DNA of 64,000 nt from Acidobacterium sp. S8 (GTDB lineage: Bacteria > Acidobacteriota > Terriglobia > Terriglobales > Acidobacteriaceae). Shown one piece after another: positions 24,244-33,906 of this stretch (within the stretch, counting starts at the first letter, position 1; the number at the start of each line of letters is the position of its first letter). The stretch covers positions 1 through 64,000 of the forward strand of contig NZ_LMUM01000032.1 of the NCBI RefSeq assembly GCF_009765985.1, written 5' to 3'. Made by a program: the position numbers and the translations under genes. Under the pieces are notes generated by a model that saw nothing but the letters and a program-made list of their open reading frames with translations, had not been told where the DNA came from and made no database searches.

Positions 24244-25260
24244 CTATATTTCCCAGCGCAAGAGGGCCGCGCCGACGGTGAATCCGGCACCCACGCTGGC
24301 GAGCAGCACCAGGTCATCTTTTTTCAAGCGGCCCTCCTCGCGCGCTGTTTGCATGGCGAGCGGGATTGTGGCTGCTGTGGTGTTGCCATAGCGGTCGATA
24401 TTGATGATGACGCGATCGAGCGGCATGCCGAGGCGTTCCGCGGTAGAGAGAATAATGCGCTTGTTGGCCTGGTGGGGAATGAAGCAGCCGAGATCGGCGC
24501 CAGTGATGCCGGCGCGGGTCAAGACTTTTTCGGTCGCTTCGGCCATTTTGCGCACGGCATATTTGTAGACCGCCTGCCCGTCCTGATGGACGTAGTGCAT
24601 CTTCTTCGCGACCGTTTCGGCAGAGGGTGGGTTGAGGCTTCCGCCGGCGGGCATGTAGAGGGAGCAGCCGCCGGAGCCGTCGATTTCATGCGCGAAGTCG
24701 ATCATGCCGAGTTCGCCAACCTCGGCGGGCTCAATCAGCACAGCACCGGCGCCGTCGCCAAAGAGAATGCAGGTGGCGCGGTCGGTGTAGTCGAGAATGG
24801 AGGACATGGTATCGGCGCCGATGACGAGAACTTTTGAGTGCGCGCCTGATTCCACCAGCTTGCAGCCGGTTTGCAGCGCGTAGACGAAGCCGGAGCAGGC
24901 TGCAGAGAGGTCAAATCCCCATGCGCCTTTTGCGCCGAGCTTGTCCTGAACGAGGCATGCGGTGGCAGGGAAGAGCATGTCGGGTGTGACGGTGGCGACA
25001 ATGATGACTTCGATTTCCGTTGGATCGATGCCGCGTTCGGCGAGGCAATTCTTTGCGGCCTCGACAGCCATGTCGCTGGTGGCCAGACCTTTTTCCAGAA
25101 TGTGGCGCTCACGGATGCCGGTGCGCTCGACAATCCATTGATCGTTGGTTTCGACCATTTTTTCGAGATCTGCGTTGGTCAATACGCGGGGAGGAACGTA
25201 GGTTCCGATAGCACTGATTTTGGCGCGTCGAGACGTTTGAGGACGCACGGTAAGGCTCAA
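24244..25260 (-). CDS. fabH: Beta-ketoacyl-ACP synthase III
   Basis: A 338-residue FabH that condenses acetyl-CoA with malonyl-ACP to start fatty-acid synthesis. The catalytic Cys is in [13 protein letters not shown], the His in [11 protein letters not shown] and the Asn in [14 protein letters not shown]. The N-terminal [23 protein letters not shown] motif is typical. It is a single gene here without plsX or fabD, unlike many bacterial fab clusters. The first residues before AKISAIG are a short extension. A hairpin follows the stop. Confidence 0.93.
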   Translation of the reverse strand: MSLTVRPQTSRRAKISAIGTYVPPRVLTNADLEKMVETNDQWIVERTGIRERHILEKGLATSDMAVEAAKNCLAERGIDPTEIEVIIVATVTPDMLFPATACLVQDKLGAKGAWGFDLSAACSGFVYALQTGCKLVESGAHSKVLVIGADTMSSILDYTDRATCILFGDGAGAVLIEPAEVGELGMIDFAHEIDGSGGCSLYMPAGGSLNPPSAETVAKKMHYVHQDGQAVYKYAVRKMAEATEKVLTRAGITGADLGCFIPHQANKRIILSTAERLGMPLDRVIINIDRYGNTTAATIPLAMQTAREEGRLKKDDLVLLASVGAGFTVGAALLRWEI

Positions 25261-25400
25261 GGCTGTTCTCCATCTGTTTCGAGGTAAAACATCATTCTCT
25301 CTGAGCGCATGCTTCGATGTCTATGAAAGGGATGGATCTACGTATACGCCGGTGTGTAAAAGTTGTGTCTTAAGAATATGGCGGCAGGGCAGAAAGAAAA

Positions 25401-25502
25401 GTGCACCGGGGAACCTACTGCGCACATACTAGCCCGTTACCGTTGCTCCCTTCCGGGCCTGGCGGGGTTGGCGGGATTACGTCGCGTAGGACCCGGCACA
25501 CT
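25401..25502 (-). ncRNA. ffs: Small signal recognition particle RNA (4.5S type)
   Basis: Read on the minus strand, GGTCCTACGCGACG is followed by GGCCCGGAAGGGAGCAACGG, the strictly conserved apical loop and asymmetric loop of bacterial SRP RNA. The ends, GTGTGCCGGG and CCCCGGTGCAC, pair. The total is about 102 nt, so it is the short form without an Alu domain. It binds Ffh and guides membrane-protein targeting with FtsY, whose gene is 6.3 kb away. The exact ends are estimated from the terminal pairing. Confidence 0.93.
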
Positions 25503-25545
25503 TGTGATGATAACACTTGCGACCCCGCCTCCTGAAGTGTTCCGG

Positions 25546-25558
25546 TAAAATAAGAATG
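25546..25558 (+). promoter_or_regulatory. Possible leaderless start for rimO
   Basis: TAAAAT at 25546-25551 ends 6 bp before the GTG start at 25558. Transcription starting 7 bases after a -10 box would begin on the start codon itself, and there is no ribosome site. No good -35 box is visible. The SRP RNA promoter must lie in the same 55-bp gap on the other strand. Confidence 0.4.
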
Positions 25559-27081
25559 TGACTCAATCTCTTCTCGACGATGCTGAGATCAGCGTCCTCG
25601 ATTCCTCAAAAACCGCAACACAGACACCGCGCCTCAAGGTCGGATTTGTGAGCCTTGGCTGTCCCAAAAATCTGGTGGACAGCGAAGTGATGATGGGCCT
25701 GCTCGATCAGGCAGGCGCGCAGATGACGACCTCTCCGGAAACCGCCGATGTGCTGGTGGTGAACACCTGCTCATTTATCGATACGGCCAAGCAGGAGTCA
25801 GTGGACACGATTCTTGAAATGGCGCAGCACAAGGTGACGGGAAAAGCTCAGAAGCTGATCGTCGCCGGATGCCTGGTCGAGCGCTATCGTGACGAGATTC
25901 GCAAGAATATTCCGGAAGTGGATGCCGTAGTCGGCACCGGGGAACTCGAAAAAATTCTCGAAGCCGCAGGGTTGCAGGCTCCAGTGGTTTCGGCGTCGCA
26001 GCTGGCGTCGCCATTCAACATTCTTAGCGGAACAACCGCCCGCGCCGAAGGCGATCTGCGCGAATCGCAGGGCCGCTTTGCCCGTAAGGAATGGGACGGC
26101 GCCACGGCTGCGCTTCCGCAGTATCTCTACGACCACACCACGCCGCGCCTGCTGGCGACGCGCGGGCCATCGGCGTATATCAAGATCGCAGAAGGTTGCG
26201 ATCATCCCTGCAGCTTCTGCGTCATTCCTAATTTGCGCGGCAAGTTCCGCTCACGGGCATTCGAATCGGTAATAGCCGAAGCGGAGCGCCTGGTGGCGCA
26301 GGGAGTGCAGGAGATCACGCTCATCGGCCAGGACACGACCTGCTACGGTGAGGATCTTGGCCTGAAAGACGGCCTGGCGCTCCTGCTCGACAAACTGGCA
26401 GGCATTGAAGGATTACGCTGGCTGCGGTTCCTCTATGCCTACCCGAACAAGATCACGGGCAAGCTGCTCGAAACCATTGCCAAGCACGACAACATCGTTA
26501 AATATCTGGATGTCCCGCTACAGCATGCTTCGGGTTCGGTGCTCAAGAGCATGAAGCGCGGCGCAAACGCGGACATCTTTCTCAAGACGATCGAAAAAGT
26601 CCGTGCAGCGGTTCCGGGGATTGCGCTGCGCACGTCGTTTATTGTCGGTTTCCCCGGCGAAACAGATGCGGATTTCGAGACGCTCTCGAACTTCGTCAAG
26701 GAAGCGCGCTTCGATTGGCTTGGCGTCTTCGGCTACTCCGATGAAGAAGGCTCGGGCGCATTTCCGCTGGGCGAAAAAGTTCCCGCAAAGGTCATCGAAC
26801 AGCGCAAGCGCACCCTGATGCGTCAACAGAAGGGCCTGAGCAAGAAGGCAAAGCAGCAATGGGTTGGCCGCACCATGACGGTGCTGGCGGAAGGCGAATC
26901 CGCCGAAACACCGCTGTTATGGGAAGGCCGTTCGCAGTTTCACGCGCCGGAAATTGACGGCACGGTGTACATCAATGACTTCGGCCCGCTTGAAGCCATC
27001 GTTCCGGGCCGCTTCTATGAATGCGAGATCACCGAAGCGCACGACTATGACGTGGTCGCGCGCGTTATTTCAGAGGTATGA
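25558..27081 (+). CDS. rimO: Ribosomal protein S12 methylthiotransferase
   Basis: A 507-residue radical SAM methylthiotransferase that modifies an aspartate of ribosomal protein S12. The N-terminal UPF0004 domain has its cluster cysteines in VSLGCPKNLVDSE, NTCSFI and AGCLVER. The radical SAM cysteines are in CDHPCSFCVIPNLRGKFRSR. A TRAM domain ends the protein. It is about 60 residues longer than E. coli RimO because of an N-terminal tail and an insert around residues 140-190. The GTG at 25558 is taken. It overlaps yacG by 4 bp. Confidence 0.93.
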   Translation: MTQSLLDDAEISVLDSSKTATQTPRLKVGFVSLGCPKNLVDSEVMMGLLDQAGAQMTTSPETADVLVVNTCSFIDTAKQESVDTILEMAQHKVTGKAQKLIVAGCLVERYRDEIRKNIPEVDAVVGTGELEKILEAAGLQAPVVSASQLASPFNILSGTTARAEGDLRESQGRFARKEWDGATAALPQYLYDHTTPRLLATRGPSAYIKIAEGCDHPCSFCVIPNLRGKFRSRAFESVIAEAERLVAQGVQEITLIGQDTTCYGEDLGLKDGLALLLDKLAGIEGLRWLRFLYAYPNKITGKLLETIAKHDNIVKYLDVPLQHASGSVLKSMKRGANADIFLKTIEKVRAAVPGIALRTSFIVGFPGETDADFETLSNFVKEARFDWLGVFGYSDEEGSGAFPLGEKVPAKVIEQRKRTLMRQQKGLSKKAKQQWVGRTMTVLAEGESAETPLLWEGRSQFHAPEIDGTVYINDFGPLEAIVPGRFYECEITEAHDYDVVARVISEV

Positions 27082-27308
27082 CCAAGAAGGCCGCGAAAAA
27101 TACAAAAATCCTGCGCTGTCCAACGTGTAACACTCTCGTTCTGGCCAGCGGCGAAGATTTCCCTTTCTGCAGCGATCGCTGCAGAAAGATCGACCTGGGA
27201 AAATGGGCGAGCGGTGTCTACCGCATCTCGTCGCCGATTCTCGATCCTGAGGTACTCGAAGACCTGAAGGGATTGAGGCCAGGCCGCCAGCATGACGATG
27301 AAGAGTAA
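27078..27308 (+). CDS. yacG: DNA gyrase inhibitor YacG
   Basis: A 76-residue zinc protein of the YacG family, which in E. coli binds gyrase and blocks its activity. The four zinc ligands are in LRCPTCNTL and FCSDRCRKIDLGKWASG. Its ATGA overlap with rimO shows translational coupling. The tail GRQHDDEE is acidic, as in other members. It is small but the cysteine spacing and DLGKW motif are clear. Confidence 0.9.
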   Translation: MTKKAAKNTKILRCPTCNTLVLASGEDFPFCSDRCRKIDLGKWASGVYRISSPILDPEVLEDLKGLRPGRQHDDEE

Positions 27309-27774
27309 GACTCTCTGGGCCTGGGCTGCGGCTACCTTCTTCGGTGTAGGATTCGGTAAGCCGGGGCCGGGCACATGGGGATCTGTGGCAGCTGCGCTGA
27401 TCTGGTTCCTGGCTGTTAAGCTGGCGCACCCGACCTCGCTGCAAATAGCTGTAGTTTCTGTGAGTGGCGCGCTGCTGGCGCTCATCGTCGGCATTCCTGC
27501 GGCGAGCATTGTCGAGAGGGAAGCTGGACGCGAAGATCCCGGCTACGTTGTGCTTGACGAGGTCTGCGGCCAATGGATCGCGCTAGCTGCCGCACCTGCC
27601 GGCTGGCGGTATGCTCTTCTCGGCTTGCTCCTTTTCCGTGTCTTCGACATCATAAAACCGTGGCCCGCTCGTCAGCTCGAACGGTTGCATGGGGGGACAG
27701 GTATCATGCTGGATGACGTGGCCGCAGGTATCTATGCTCTCATGGTGTTTCTCGTCATCCATCACTGGTGGTAA
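27292..27774 (+). CDS. pgpA: Phosphatidylglycerophosphatase A
   Basis: A 160-residue membrane phosphatase that makes phosphatidylglycerol. Family marks are GFGKPGPGTWGSVAA, the VLDEVCGQWIAL block with conserved D-E, and the C-terminal FRVFDIIKPWPARQLERL and GTGIMLDDVAAGIYA. Three to four hydrophobic segments are visible. The start overlaps yacG by 17 bp and the stop overlaps the next start in TAATG. Membrane lipid genes plsY and gpsA follow further on. Confidence 0.92.
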   Translation: MTMKSKTLWAWAAATFFGVGFGKPGPGTWGSVAAALIWFLAVKLAHPTSLQIAVVSVSGALLALIVGIPAASIVEREAGREDPGYVVLDEVCGQWIALAAAPAGWRYALLGLLLFRVFDIIKPWPARQLERLHGGTGIMLDDVAAGIYALMVFLVIHHWW

Positions 27775-28862
27775 TGTCTGCTTCTAAGAGATTTGAGGAA
27801 ATGAGTCGCTGGTTTCGAGATATGGCACGGATTGCAAAACACGAGGCGCTTGATGCTCCCAGGATCGAAACTGTGTCTCCGGGCGCGGCGCTGCCGGGCG
27901 GCGAGGTGGAGATCAAGGGAGCCAATCTCGGACCGACGCCGTTGCGGCAACCCGTGGCTATGCTGGGTCAATTGGCCACATCCGTCCTGCTGAGCCGCAG
28001 CGCGTGCCTTAAAGTTCGTATTCCTGATGAGGCGGAGAGCGGAGACCTTCAGGTTTTGCAGAACGGCGCGCAAAGTAACGCTGTGAAGATGCTGATTGCG
28101 GGGATGATTGCCACTGATGTGCATATTGTGGCAAATCCGGCAGTGGACATCGAGGGCAATATCTACGCCACGCTTTCGGGGACGCGTGGGCAGAGCACTC
28201 CGGTTTCCGTGTACCGCATAGGCTCCGATGGCGAAATGCGCCCATTCGTGACCGGCATCATCAACGCGACTGGGATGGCGCTCGACCCGGAAGGCTTTCT
28301 TTATGTTTCGTCCCGCAACGACGGGACCGTCTTCCGCGTGTCGCCCAACGGCATTTACACGCAATTTGCTGAAGGCATGGGCGTTGCGACCGGACTCGCT
28401 TTCGATGCCGAGCAAAATTTATACGTCGGCGACCGCAGCGGCACGATTTTCAAGATTGCTCCCGACCGCCAGATATTTGTTTTCGCCACACTGGAACCGA
28501 GCGTGGCCGCTTACCATCTCGCCTTTGGCAGAGATGAAACGCTCTACGTGACCGGGCCGACGACATCCAGCTACGACAATGTGTACGCCATCGACCGAGA
28601 TGGCAATTCAACTGTGTTTTATCGTGGACTGGGACGCCCGCAGGGTCTTGCGCTTGATATCGCGGGAAACGTCTATGTGGCAGGATCGCTGCACGGCAGG
28701 CGCGGTGTGGCACGCATTACGCCGTCGGGTGAAGCTTCTTTAGCTGTTGCCGGATCGGGTATTGTCGGGCTGTCTTTTGCTCCGGGAGGCGATCTTATCC
28801 TGGCGACTAATACGGCCATGTATCATTTAGCTTTGGGAGTGGAGGGGCAGCGTCCTTTTTAA
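27774..28862 (+). CDS. IPT/TIG plus NHL-type beta-propeller protein
   Basis: A protein of about 362 residues with no clear signal peptide. An IPT/TIG-like domain (RIETVSPGAALPGGEVEIKG) at about residues 28-105 is followed by an SMP-30/NHL-like propeller with repeats such as NPAVDIEGNIYATL, GMALDPEGFLYVSS, GLAFDAEQNLYVGD and GLALDIAGNVYVAG. Such proteins bind partners or hydrolyse lactones; no catalytic metal site can be assigned here. It is embedded in a housekeeping operon (TAATG overlap with pgpA, 25 bp before cinA), so it may be a conserved acidobacterial component. I know of no characterised homologue. Confidence 0.7.
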   Translation: MSASKRFEEMSRWFRDMARIAKHEALDAPRIETVSPGAALPGGEVEIKGANLGPTPLRQPVAMLGQLATSVLLSRSACLKVRIPDEAESGDLQVLQNGAQSNAVKMLIAGMIATDVHIVANPAVDIEGNIYATLSGTRGQSTPVSVYRIGSDGEMRPFVTGIINATGMALDPEGFLYVSSRNDGTVFRVSPNGIYTQFAEGMGVATGLAFDAEQNLYVGDRSGTIFKIAPDRQIFVFATLEPSVAAYHLAFGRDETLYVTGPTTSSYDNVYAIDRDGNSTVFYRGLGRPQGLALDIAGNVYVAGSLHGRRGVARITPSGEASLAVAGSGIVGLSFAPGGDLILATNTAMYHLALGVEGQRPF

Positions 28863-28886
28863 CTCCTGTTCTGCCTTCCGCACCGC

Positions 28887-30137
28887 ATGAAATGTGAAAT
28901 TATCGCCATCGGCTCCGAACTGCTGACGCCCTATCGTCAGGACACGAACTCTCTCTATCTCACAGAGCGCCTGAATGAGCTTGGCGTCTCCGTCGCTTTC
29001 AAAACTATCGTCGGCGACCGCAGAAAAGATCTGACCAACGCCATATGCTCGGCGCTGGGCCGCGCCGACATCATCATTACCATGGGCGGCCTGGGGCCGA
29101 CTGAAGACGACCTGACACGCGAGGCATGGGCCGATGCGCTTGGCATCGCGCTGAAACGCGATGGAGATATTGTTGGCCAGCTTTATGCACGCGCAGCGGC
29201 ACGGCGCTGGCAGCTTACGGAAAATAACCTGAAGCAAGCCGATAAGCTGGCGGGTGCGGAGGTGCTCGATAATCCGCGCGGCACCGCGCCGGGCCAATGG
29301 CTGGATACTGTCTTCGCCACGCATCGCAAGCTCGGCATATTGCTGCCTGGGCCTCCAAATGAGATCAAGCCGATGTTCGACGAGCAATGCGTCCCGCGCC
29401 TGCGTGAAATTCTACCGCCAAAGTTCATTGCCACACGTACGCTCAAGGCTGCCATGATTGGCGAGTCGCATGCCGACGCGCGCATTGCGCCGATCTACAC
29501 GCGCTTTACCGATGTCGAGACGACGATTCTGGCGCATCTAGGCGATATTCAGCTGACGTTGATCTCCTCGAAACCGACCATGGAAGAAGCCGAAGCTCGC
29601 GTGAATGAGCTGGCAAGCCTGATTGAAGAAGAGTTGGAAGACCACGTTTACTCGTCGTCAACGCGCGCGGAATCGCTGGAGCAGATTGTTCTCTACTATC
29701 TCGGAATGCGCGGTGCGACGCTTTCGGTGGCCGAAAGTTGTACGGGTGGATTGCTCTCTGAGCGATTGACCAGCATCAGCGGGAGTTCGCGGTCATTCGT
29801 TGGCGGGGCCATCGTCTACAGCAATGAATTGAAGACGGAATTCGCAGGCGTTCCGGAAGAGTTGATTGATGAAAAGGGCGCGGTCAGCCGGGAAGTAGCA
29901 GCGGCGCTTGCCGAGGGCATTCGCCGTCGCTGCCGCAGCACATACGGCGTAGGCGTCACGGGCATTGCCGGTCCCGGCGGAGGCACGGAAGAGAAGCCGG
30001 TTGGGCTGGTCTACATCGCGATCAGCGACGGGGTACAGACCGAGGTGGTCGAAAAGAATTTTGCGGGAGACCGCGAGCGTATTCGCTTCTATGCCAGCCA
30101 GCAGGCGCTGGACATGGTGCGCCGCAAACTGATGTAG
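28887..30137 (+). CDS. cinA: CinA-like NMN amidase/ADP-ribose pyrophosphatase
   Basis: A 416-residue CinA. The N-terminal MoaB-like (COG1058) domain has IIAIGSELLTPYRQDTNSLY and TMGGLGPTEDDLTREAWAD. The C-terminal PncC domain has LSVAESCTGGLLSERLTSISG and YGVGVTGIAGPGGGTEEKPV, which cleaves the amide of NMN. This is the usual full-length fusion, which in many bacteria is linked to competence; dprA is 11 kb away but not in the same operon. Confidence 0.92.
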   Translation: MKCEIIAIGSELLTPYRQDTNSLYLTERLNELGVSVAFKTIVGDRRKDLTNAICSALGRADIIITMGGLGPTEDDLTREAWADALGIALKRDGDIVGQLYARAAARRWQLTENNLKQADKLAGAEVLDNPRGTAPGQWLDTVFATHRKLGILLPGPPNEIKPMFDEQCVPRLREILPPKFIATRTLKAAMIGESHADARIAPIYTRFTDVETTILAHLGDIQLTLISSKPTMEEAEARVNELASLIEEELEDHVYSSSTRAESLEQIVLYYLGMRGATLSVAESCTGGLLSERLTSISGSSRSFVGGAIVYSNELKTEFAGVPEELIDEKGAVSREVAAALAEGIRRRCRSTYGVGVTGIAGPGGGTEEKPVGLVYIAISDGVQTEVVEKNFAGDRERIRFYASQQALDMVRRKLM

Positions 30138-30162
30138 TCCGGCTGCTACACTCATAATCGCA

Positions 30163-30804
30163 ATGTCATTCGTCACGTATCTTGTGGTTGCCGTGGTTGC
30201 TTATTTACTCGGCTCCATTCCGTTTGGATATCTGCTGGTGCGCTTTGTTCGCCACGAAGATATTCGCTCCAAGGGTAGCGGCAACATCGGCGCAACCAAC
30301 GTCATCCGTTCCGGCGCAAAGGGACTTGGCGCTCTTACATTTTTGCTCGACGCTCTGAAGGGATACGTTGCGGTACTTGCCGGTGCGTGGCTGCTGCATG
30401 TCCCCGGACTGCAGGCTGTTCCTCAACAAAGTGCAATGGCGATTGCCGCACTGTTCGCCATACTTGGCCACATTTATACCGTCTGGCTGGGCTTCAAGGG
30501 CGGTAAAGGAGTGGCTACTGCGTTCGGAGTTTTTCTGGCGCTTGCATGGTTGCCTGCGGTGGCCGGACTTGTGGTTTTCATCGCGGGACTTGCGCTCTCG
30601 CGCTATGTTTCGCTTGCGTCGATTCTGGCTGCCGTCGCCTTTCCTGTCTTCGCATTTCTCCTGCCCCATCGTGCCTACACAGGAGTGCTTGTCGCCGTGC
30701 TGGTCATTGTGCCACTGATTGTGATTGCCAAACACCATCAGAATATTCAGCGCCTGGCCCAGGGGACGGAATATCGCTTCGGTAAAAAGGCAGATGCGGC
30801 ATGA
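30163..30804 (+). CDS. plsY: Glycerol-3-phosphate acyltransferase PlsY
   Basis: A 213-residue membrane acyltransferase that moves acyl groups from acyl phosphate to glycerol-3-phosphate. Family marks are GSIPFGYLLVRFVRHEDIRS, GSGNIGATNVIRSGAKGLG and the glycine-rich AILGHIYTVWLGFKGGKGVATAFGV block with the conserved HxxxxxxxFKGGKG. About five membrane helices are visible. TACACT-CATAAT lies 5 to 16 bp before the ATG, so a near-leaderless message is possible. The stop overlaps gpsA by 4 bp. Confidence 0.92.
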   Translation: MSFVTYLVVAVVAYLLGSIPFGYLLVRFVRHEDIRSKGSGNIGATNVIRSGAKGLGALTFLLDALKGYVAVLAGAWLLHVPGLQAVPQQSAMAIAALFAILGHIYTVWLGFKGGKGVATAFGVFLALAWLPAVAGLVVFIAGLALSRYVSLASILAAVAFPVFAFLLPHRAYTGVLVAVLVIVPLIVIAKHHQNIQRLAQGTEYRFGKKADAA

Positions 30805-31808
30805 GTCGTATTGCAATCATGGGAAGCGGGGCATGGGGCACGGCGATTGCGGTGAGCCTCGCCAGCCGTGGCGGCCATGATCTGACGCTCTGGTCGCACT
30901 CGCCCGATGTCAGCGAAACGATCGCGGAGCGTGGCGAAAATACGGTGTTTCTGCCGGGCATTCCTGTGCCGAGGAGCGTTCGCGCGACTTCAAACATTGA
31001 ACAGGCGCTAGGCGATGCTGAGATTGTTGTGAGCGTTATGCCGTCGCATCACGTGCGGGCCAGCTATGAGCAGTTCGCGCCATTCCTGCGGTCCGGACAG
31101 ATGGTGGTAAGCGCCACAAAAGGTCTGGAAGACGAAACACTGCTGCGCGTGAGCGAGGTCATCGCCGAGGTGATTGGGAGATTTGATCTGAACCTGCCGA
31201 TCGGCGTGCTGAGTGGGCCATCGTTCGCGCAGGAGGTCGCCGCAGGTTTTCCGGCGGCTGTCACCATCGCATCGAAAGATGCCGATCTGGCCGCGTGTAT
31301 TCAACGTGAATTCGGCAGCCAGTCGCTGCGCCTTTATACGAACGAAGACGTGGTGGGCGTAGAGCTTGGCGGCGCACTCAAGAATGTCATCGCTATTGCC
31401 GCAGGCATCGTTTCCGGTCTGGGACTTGGACACAACAGCGCCGCAGCCCTGATTACGCGCGGCATTGTCGAAACGACGCGGCTTGCCGTGGCCTGCGGCG
31501 GACACAGCGAAACGCTTGCCGGACTGTCAGGGATCGGCGATCTGGTTTTGACCTGTACCGGATCGCTCTCCCGCAATCGCACCGTGGGAATCGAGCTGGG
31601 AAAAGGCCGTAAGCTGGCGGAGGTTCTCGCAGAACTCCGCGGCAAGGTCGCTGAGGGCGTGCGGACCACGTCGGCTGCACTCGGGCTCGCTCGCCGCTAC
31701 AACGTTGAAATGCCGATTACGGAGCAGGTATCGGCTATTTTGTATGACGATAAACCGCCGTTTGAGGCCATGCGGGCCCTGATGTCGCGGCCGGGACGCG
31801 ACGAGTAG
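30801..31808 (+). CDS. gpsA: NAD(P)-dependent glycerol-3-phosphate dehydrogenase
   Basis: A 335-residue enzyme that makes glycerol-3-phosphate for phospholipid synthesis, which suits its neighbour plsY. The dinucleotide-binding loop is AIMGSGAWGTAIAVSLASRG. Catalytic Lys lies in LGGALKNVIAIAAG. SGPSFAQEVA and GIGDLVLTCTGSLSRNRTVG are family blocks. It starts within plsY (ATGA overlap). It is full length with no odd features. Confidence 0.94.
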   Translation: MSRIAIMGSGAWGTAIAVSLASRGGHDLTLWSHSPDVSETIAERGENTVFLPGIPVPRSVRATSNIEQALGDAEIVVSVMPSHHVRASYEQFAPFLRSGQMVVSATKGLEDETLLRVSEVIAEVIGRFDLNLPIGVLSGPSFAQEVAAGFPAAVTIASKDADLAACIQREFGSQSLRLYTNEDVVGVELGGALKNVIAIAAGIVSGLGLGHNSAAALITRGIVETTRLAVACGGHSETLAGLSGIGDLVLTCTGSLSRNRTVGIELGKGRKLAEVLAELRGKVAEGVRTTSAALGLARRYNVEMPITEQVSAILYDDKPPFEAMRALMSRPGRDE

Positions 31809-31828
31809 CTTGTTACACTCGAAATAGC

Positions 31829-32782
31829 ATGATTCAAACGCTGTTTGGCAGTCTCAACGAGCCGGAAAAAAAGAACATATTCGACCGCATGAAAGATGCC
31901 GTCTCGCGCACGCGGGACAGTCTCGGCGAGCGCATTGAAAGCGTCATAGCCCTTACGCGCGAGGTGGACGAGTCCACGCTTGAAGAACTGGAGATGAGCC
32001 TACTCGCCTCCGACCTGGGCGTGACCACCACAGGCGAGATCATCGATGCGCTGCGCGAGCGTGCGAAACGTCAGCAAATCAGAGACGGGGCGGAGCTCAA
32101 GGACCTGCTGAAGGAGCAGATCAAGAACATTCTCGATGAGCAACAGCGCCCGGTTCGCGCTGTAGCACCGCCCGAAATCATCATGATGGTGGGCGTGAAC
32201 GGCACCGGCAAGACTACTACCAGCGGCAAGCTGGCGGCTTATTATCGCGCGCAAGGCAAGAGCGTGCTGATGTGCGCCGCCGATACGTTTCGCGCGGCTG
32301 CGATTGAACAGCTGGAAGTATGGGGGCAGCGCAGTGGCGTGGAGATCATTAAGACGCGGCAGGGTGGTGATCCGTCAGCGGCACTCTACGACGCGCTGCA
32401 GGCGGCAAAGGCGCGCAGCAATGATGTGTTGATTGTTGACACTGCAGGCCGCCTGCACACGAAAAGCAGCCTGATGGCAGAACTCGACAAGATGCGCCGC
32501 ACGACGCAGCGCATTATCCCCAATGGCCCGCACGAGGTACTGCTGGTGATGGATGCAACGACAGGGCAGAATGGACTGCAGCAGGCGCGGCTGTTCACGG
32601 AATCCGCAGGCGTAACTGGCATCGTGCTCACCAAGCTTGACGGCACGGCGAAGGGCGGCATTGCTGTTGCGATTGCGCGCGAGTTGAACTTGCCGGTACG
32701 ATTCGTCGGCGTAGGTGAAAAGATCGAAGACCTGCTGCCTTTCGACAGCAAAGCCTTCGTCGATTCACTACTCGGAGCCTGA
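31829..32782 (+). CDS. ftsY: SRP receptor FtsY
   Basis: A 317-residue SRP receptor GTPase that docks ribosome-SRP complexes to the membrane. The N helices (KDAVSRTRDSLGERIES) precede the G domain with GVNGTGKTTTSGKLA, CAADTFRAAAIEQLE, DTAGRLHTKSSLM, and TKLDGTAKGG. It lacks a long acidic A domain, which is usual outside enterobacteria. TACACTCGAAATAGC precedes the ATG without a ribosome site. Its stop overlaps the ribD start. Confidence 0.95.
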   Translation: MIQTLFGSLNEPEKKNIFDRMKDAVSRTRDSLGERIESVIALTREVDESTLEELEMSLLASDLGVTTTGEIIDALRERAKRQQIRDGAELKDLLKEQIKNILDEQQRPVRAVAPPEIIMMVGVNGTGKTTTSGKLAAYYRAQGKSVLMCAADTFRAAAIEQLEVWGQRSGVEIIKTRQGGDPSAALYDALQAAKARSNDVLIVDTAGRLHTKSSLMAELDKMRRTTQRIIPNGPHEVLLVMDATTGQNGLQQARLFTESAGVTGIVLTKLDGTAKGGIAVAIARELNLPVRFVGVGEKIEDLLPFDSKAFVDSLLGA

Positions 32783-33903
32783 TGGTGCCGGAGGAAAAAG
32801 CCTCGCCTGTCGAGATGCACTGGATGGAGCGCGCCATTGAACTGGCGAGGCGATCCGTTGGCGTGTCTTCGCCGAATCCCGCCGTTGGATGTGTGCTCGT
32901 ACAAAACGAAAACATCATCGGCGAAGGTTTCCACGAATACGAAAAATTCGATCACGCCGAAATCGTTGCTCTGAAGCAGGCCGGGGAAAAAGCTCGTGGG
33001 GCAACGGCATATGTCACCCTCGAGCCGTGCTCGCATCATGGACGAACCGGGCCATGCGCCGATGCGTTGATCTCTGCAGGCATAGCTCGCGTCGTCATAG
33101 CCACAGGCGACCCCAATCCAGAGGTAAGCGGGCGGGGAATCGAGAAGTTGCACGCCGCTGGCATTCCTGTCACGACCGGCGTATTGCAGGACGAAGCGCG
33201 GGCTCTGAACGATGGCTTCGCCAAGCAGATCCGTACCCGGCAGCCCTTTATTACGCTCAAAGCGGGCGTTTCGCTCGATGGCCGCATTGCTCCAGGCTCT
33301 GCTTCAAAAGGCAGGACGCATTACATCACCAGCGAAGCGTCGCGGACGATTGTGCAACAGATGCGCCATGCATCCGACGCGATCATCACCGGCGTCGATA
33401 CGATCATCGCCGATGATCCACTGTTGAGCGACCGCAGCGGATTGCCTCGGCGCCGTCCGCTGCTGCGTGTCGTGCTGGACTCATCGCTGCGTCTCCCCAT
33501 TTCGTCGAAGCTTGTGCAAGCTGCGAACGGCGATGTCCTGGTTTTTCACACGGATGAAAACACTGAACGCGAACGAGAGCTTGCATCGGCTGGGATTCGG
33601 TTAGAGCGAAGCCCAAAAATCGAAGGACATGTTTCGCTCAGATACATCGCTGCACGACTTGGGGAGATGCAGGTTCTGAGCTGCATGCTCGAAGCAGGAT
33701 CGCGGCTGAACATTGCCGCTCTGGATGCGGATATTGTCGACAAGCTGTGTCTCTTCTATGCCCCGGTTTTTCTTGGAGGCAACGCTGTCCCGCTACTAGC
33801 TGATACGCCGCGAAACCTGCAGCAGTTGGAGCGCATCTCATGGAAGACGGTCGGCAGCGATGCCTGCTTTGAGGCTTACCTTCACGACCCCTGGAAAGAG
33901 TGA
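32782..33903 (+). CDS. ribD: Bifunctional riboflavin deaminase/reductase
   Basis: A 373-residue two-domain enzyme for steps two and three of riboflavin synthesis. The deaminase domain has zinc ligands in FDHAEIVAL and LEPCSHHGRTGPCADAL. The reductase domain has TLKAGVSLDGRIA and DAIITGVDTIIADDPLL. ATG 32782 overlaps the ftsY stop, so it is translationally coupled. ribE follows directly. A more distant reductase-domain protein stands alone at 1428. Confidence 0.95.
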   Translation: MVPEEKASPVEMHWMERAIELARRSVGVSSPNPAVGCVLVQNENIIGEGFHEYEKFDHAEIVALKQAGEKARGATAYVTLEPCSHHGRTGPCADALISAGIARVVIATGDPNPEVSGRGIEKLHAAGIPVTTGVLQDEARALNDGFAKQIRTRQPFITLKAGVSLDGRIAPGSASKGRTHYITSEASRTIVQQMRHASDAIITGVDTIIADDPLLSDRSGLPRRRPLLRVVLDSSLRLPISSKLVQAANGDVLVFHTDENTERERELASAGIRLERSPKIEGHVSLRYIAARLGEMQVLSCMLEAGSRLNIAALDADIVDKLCLFYAPVFLGGNAVPLLADTPRNLQQLERISWKTVGSDACFEAYLHDPWKE

Positions 33904-33906
33904 TCC

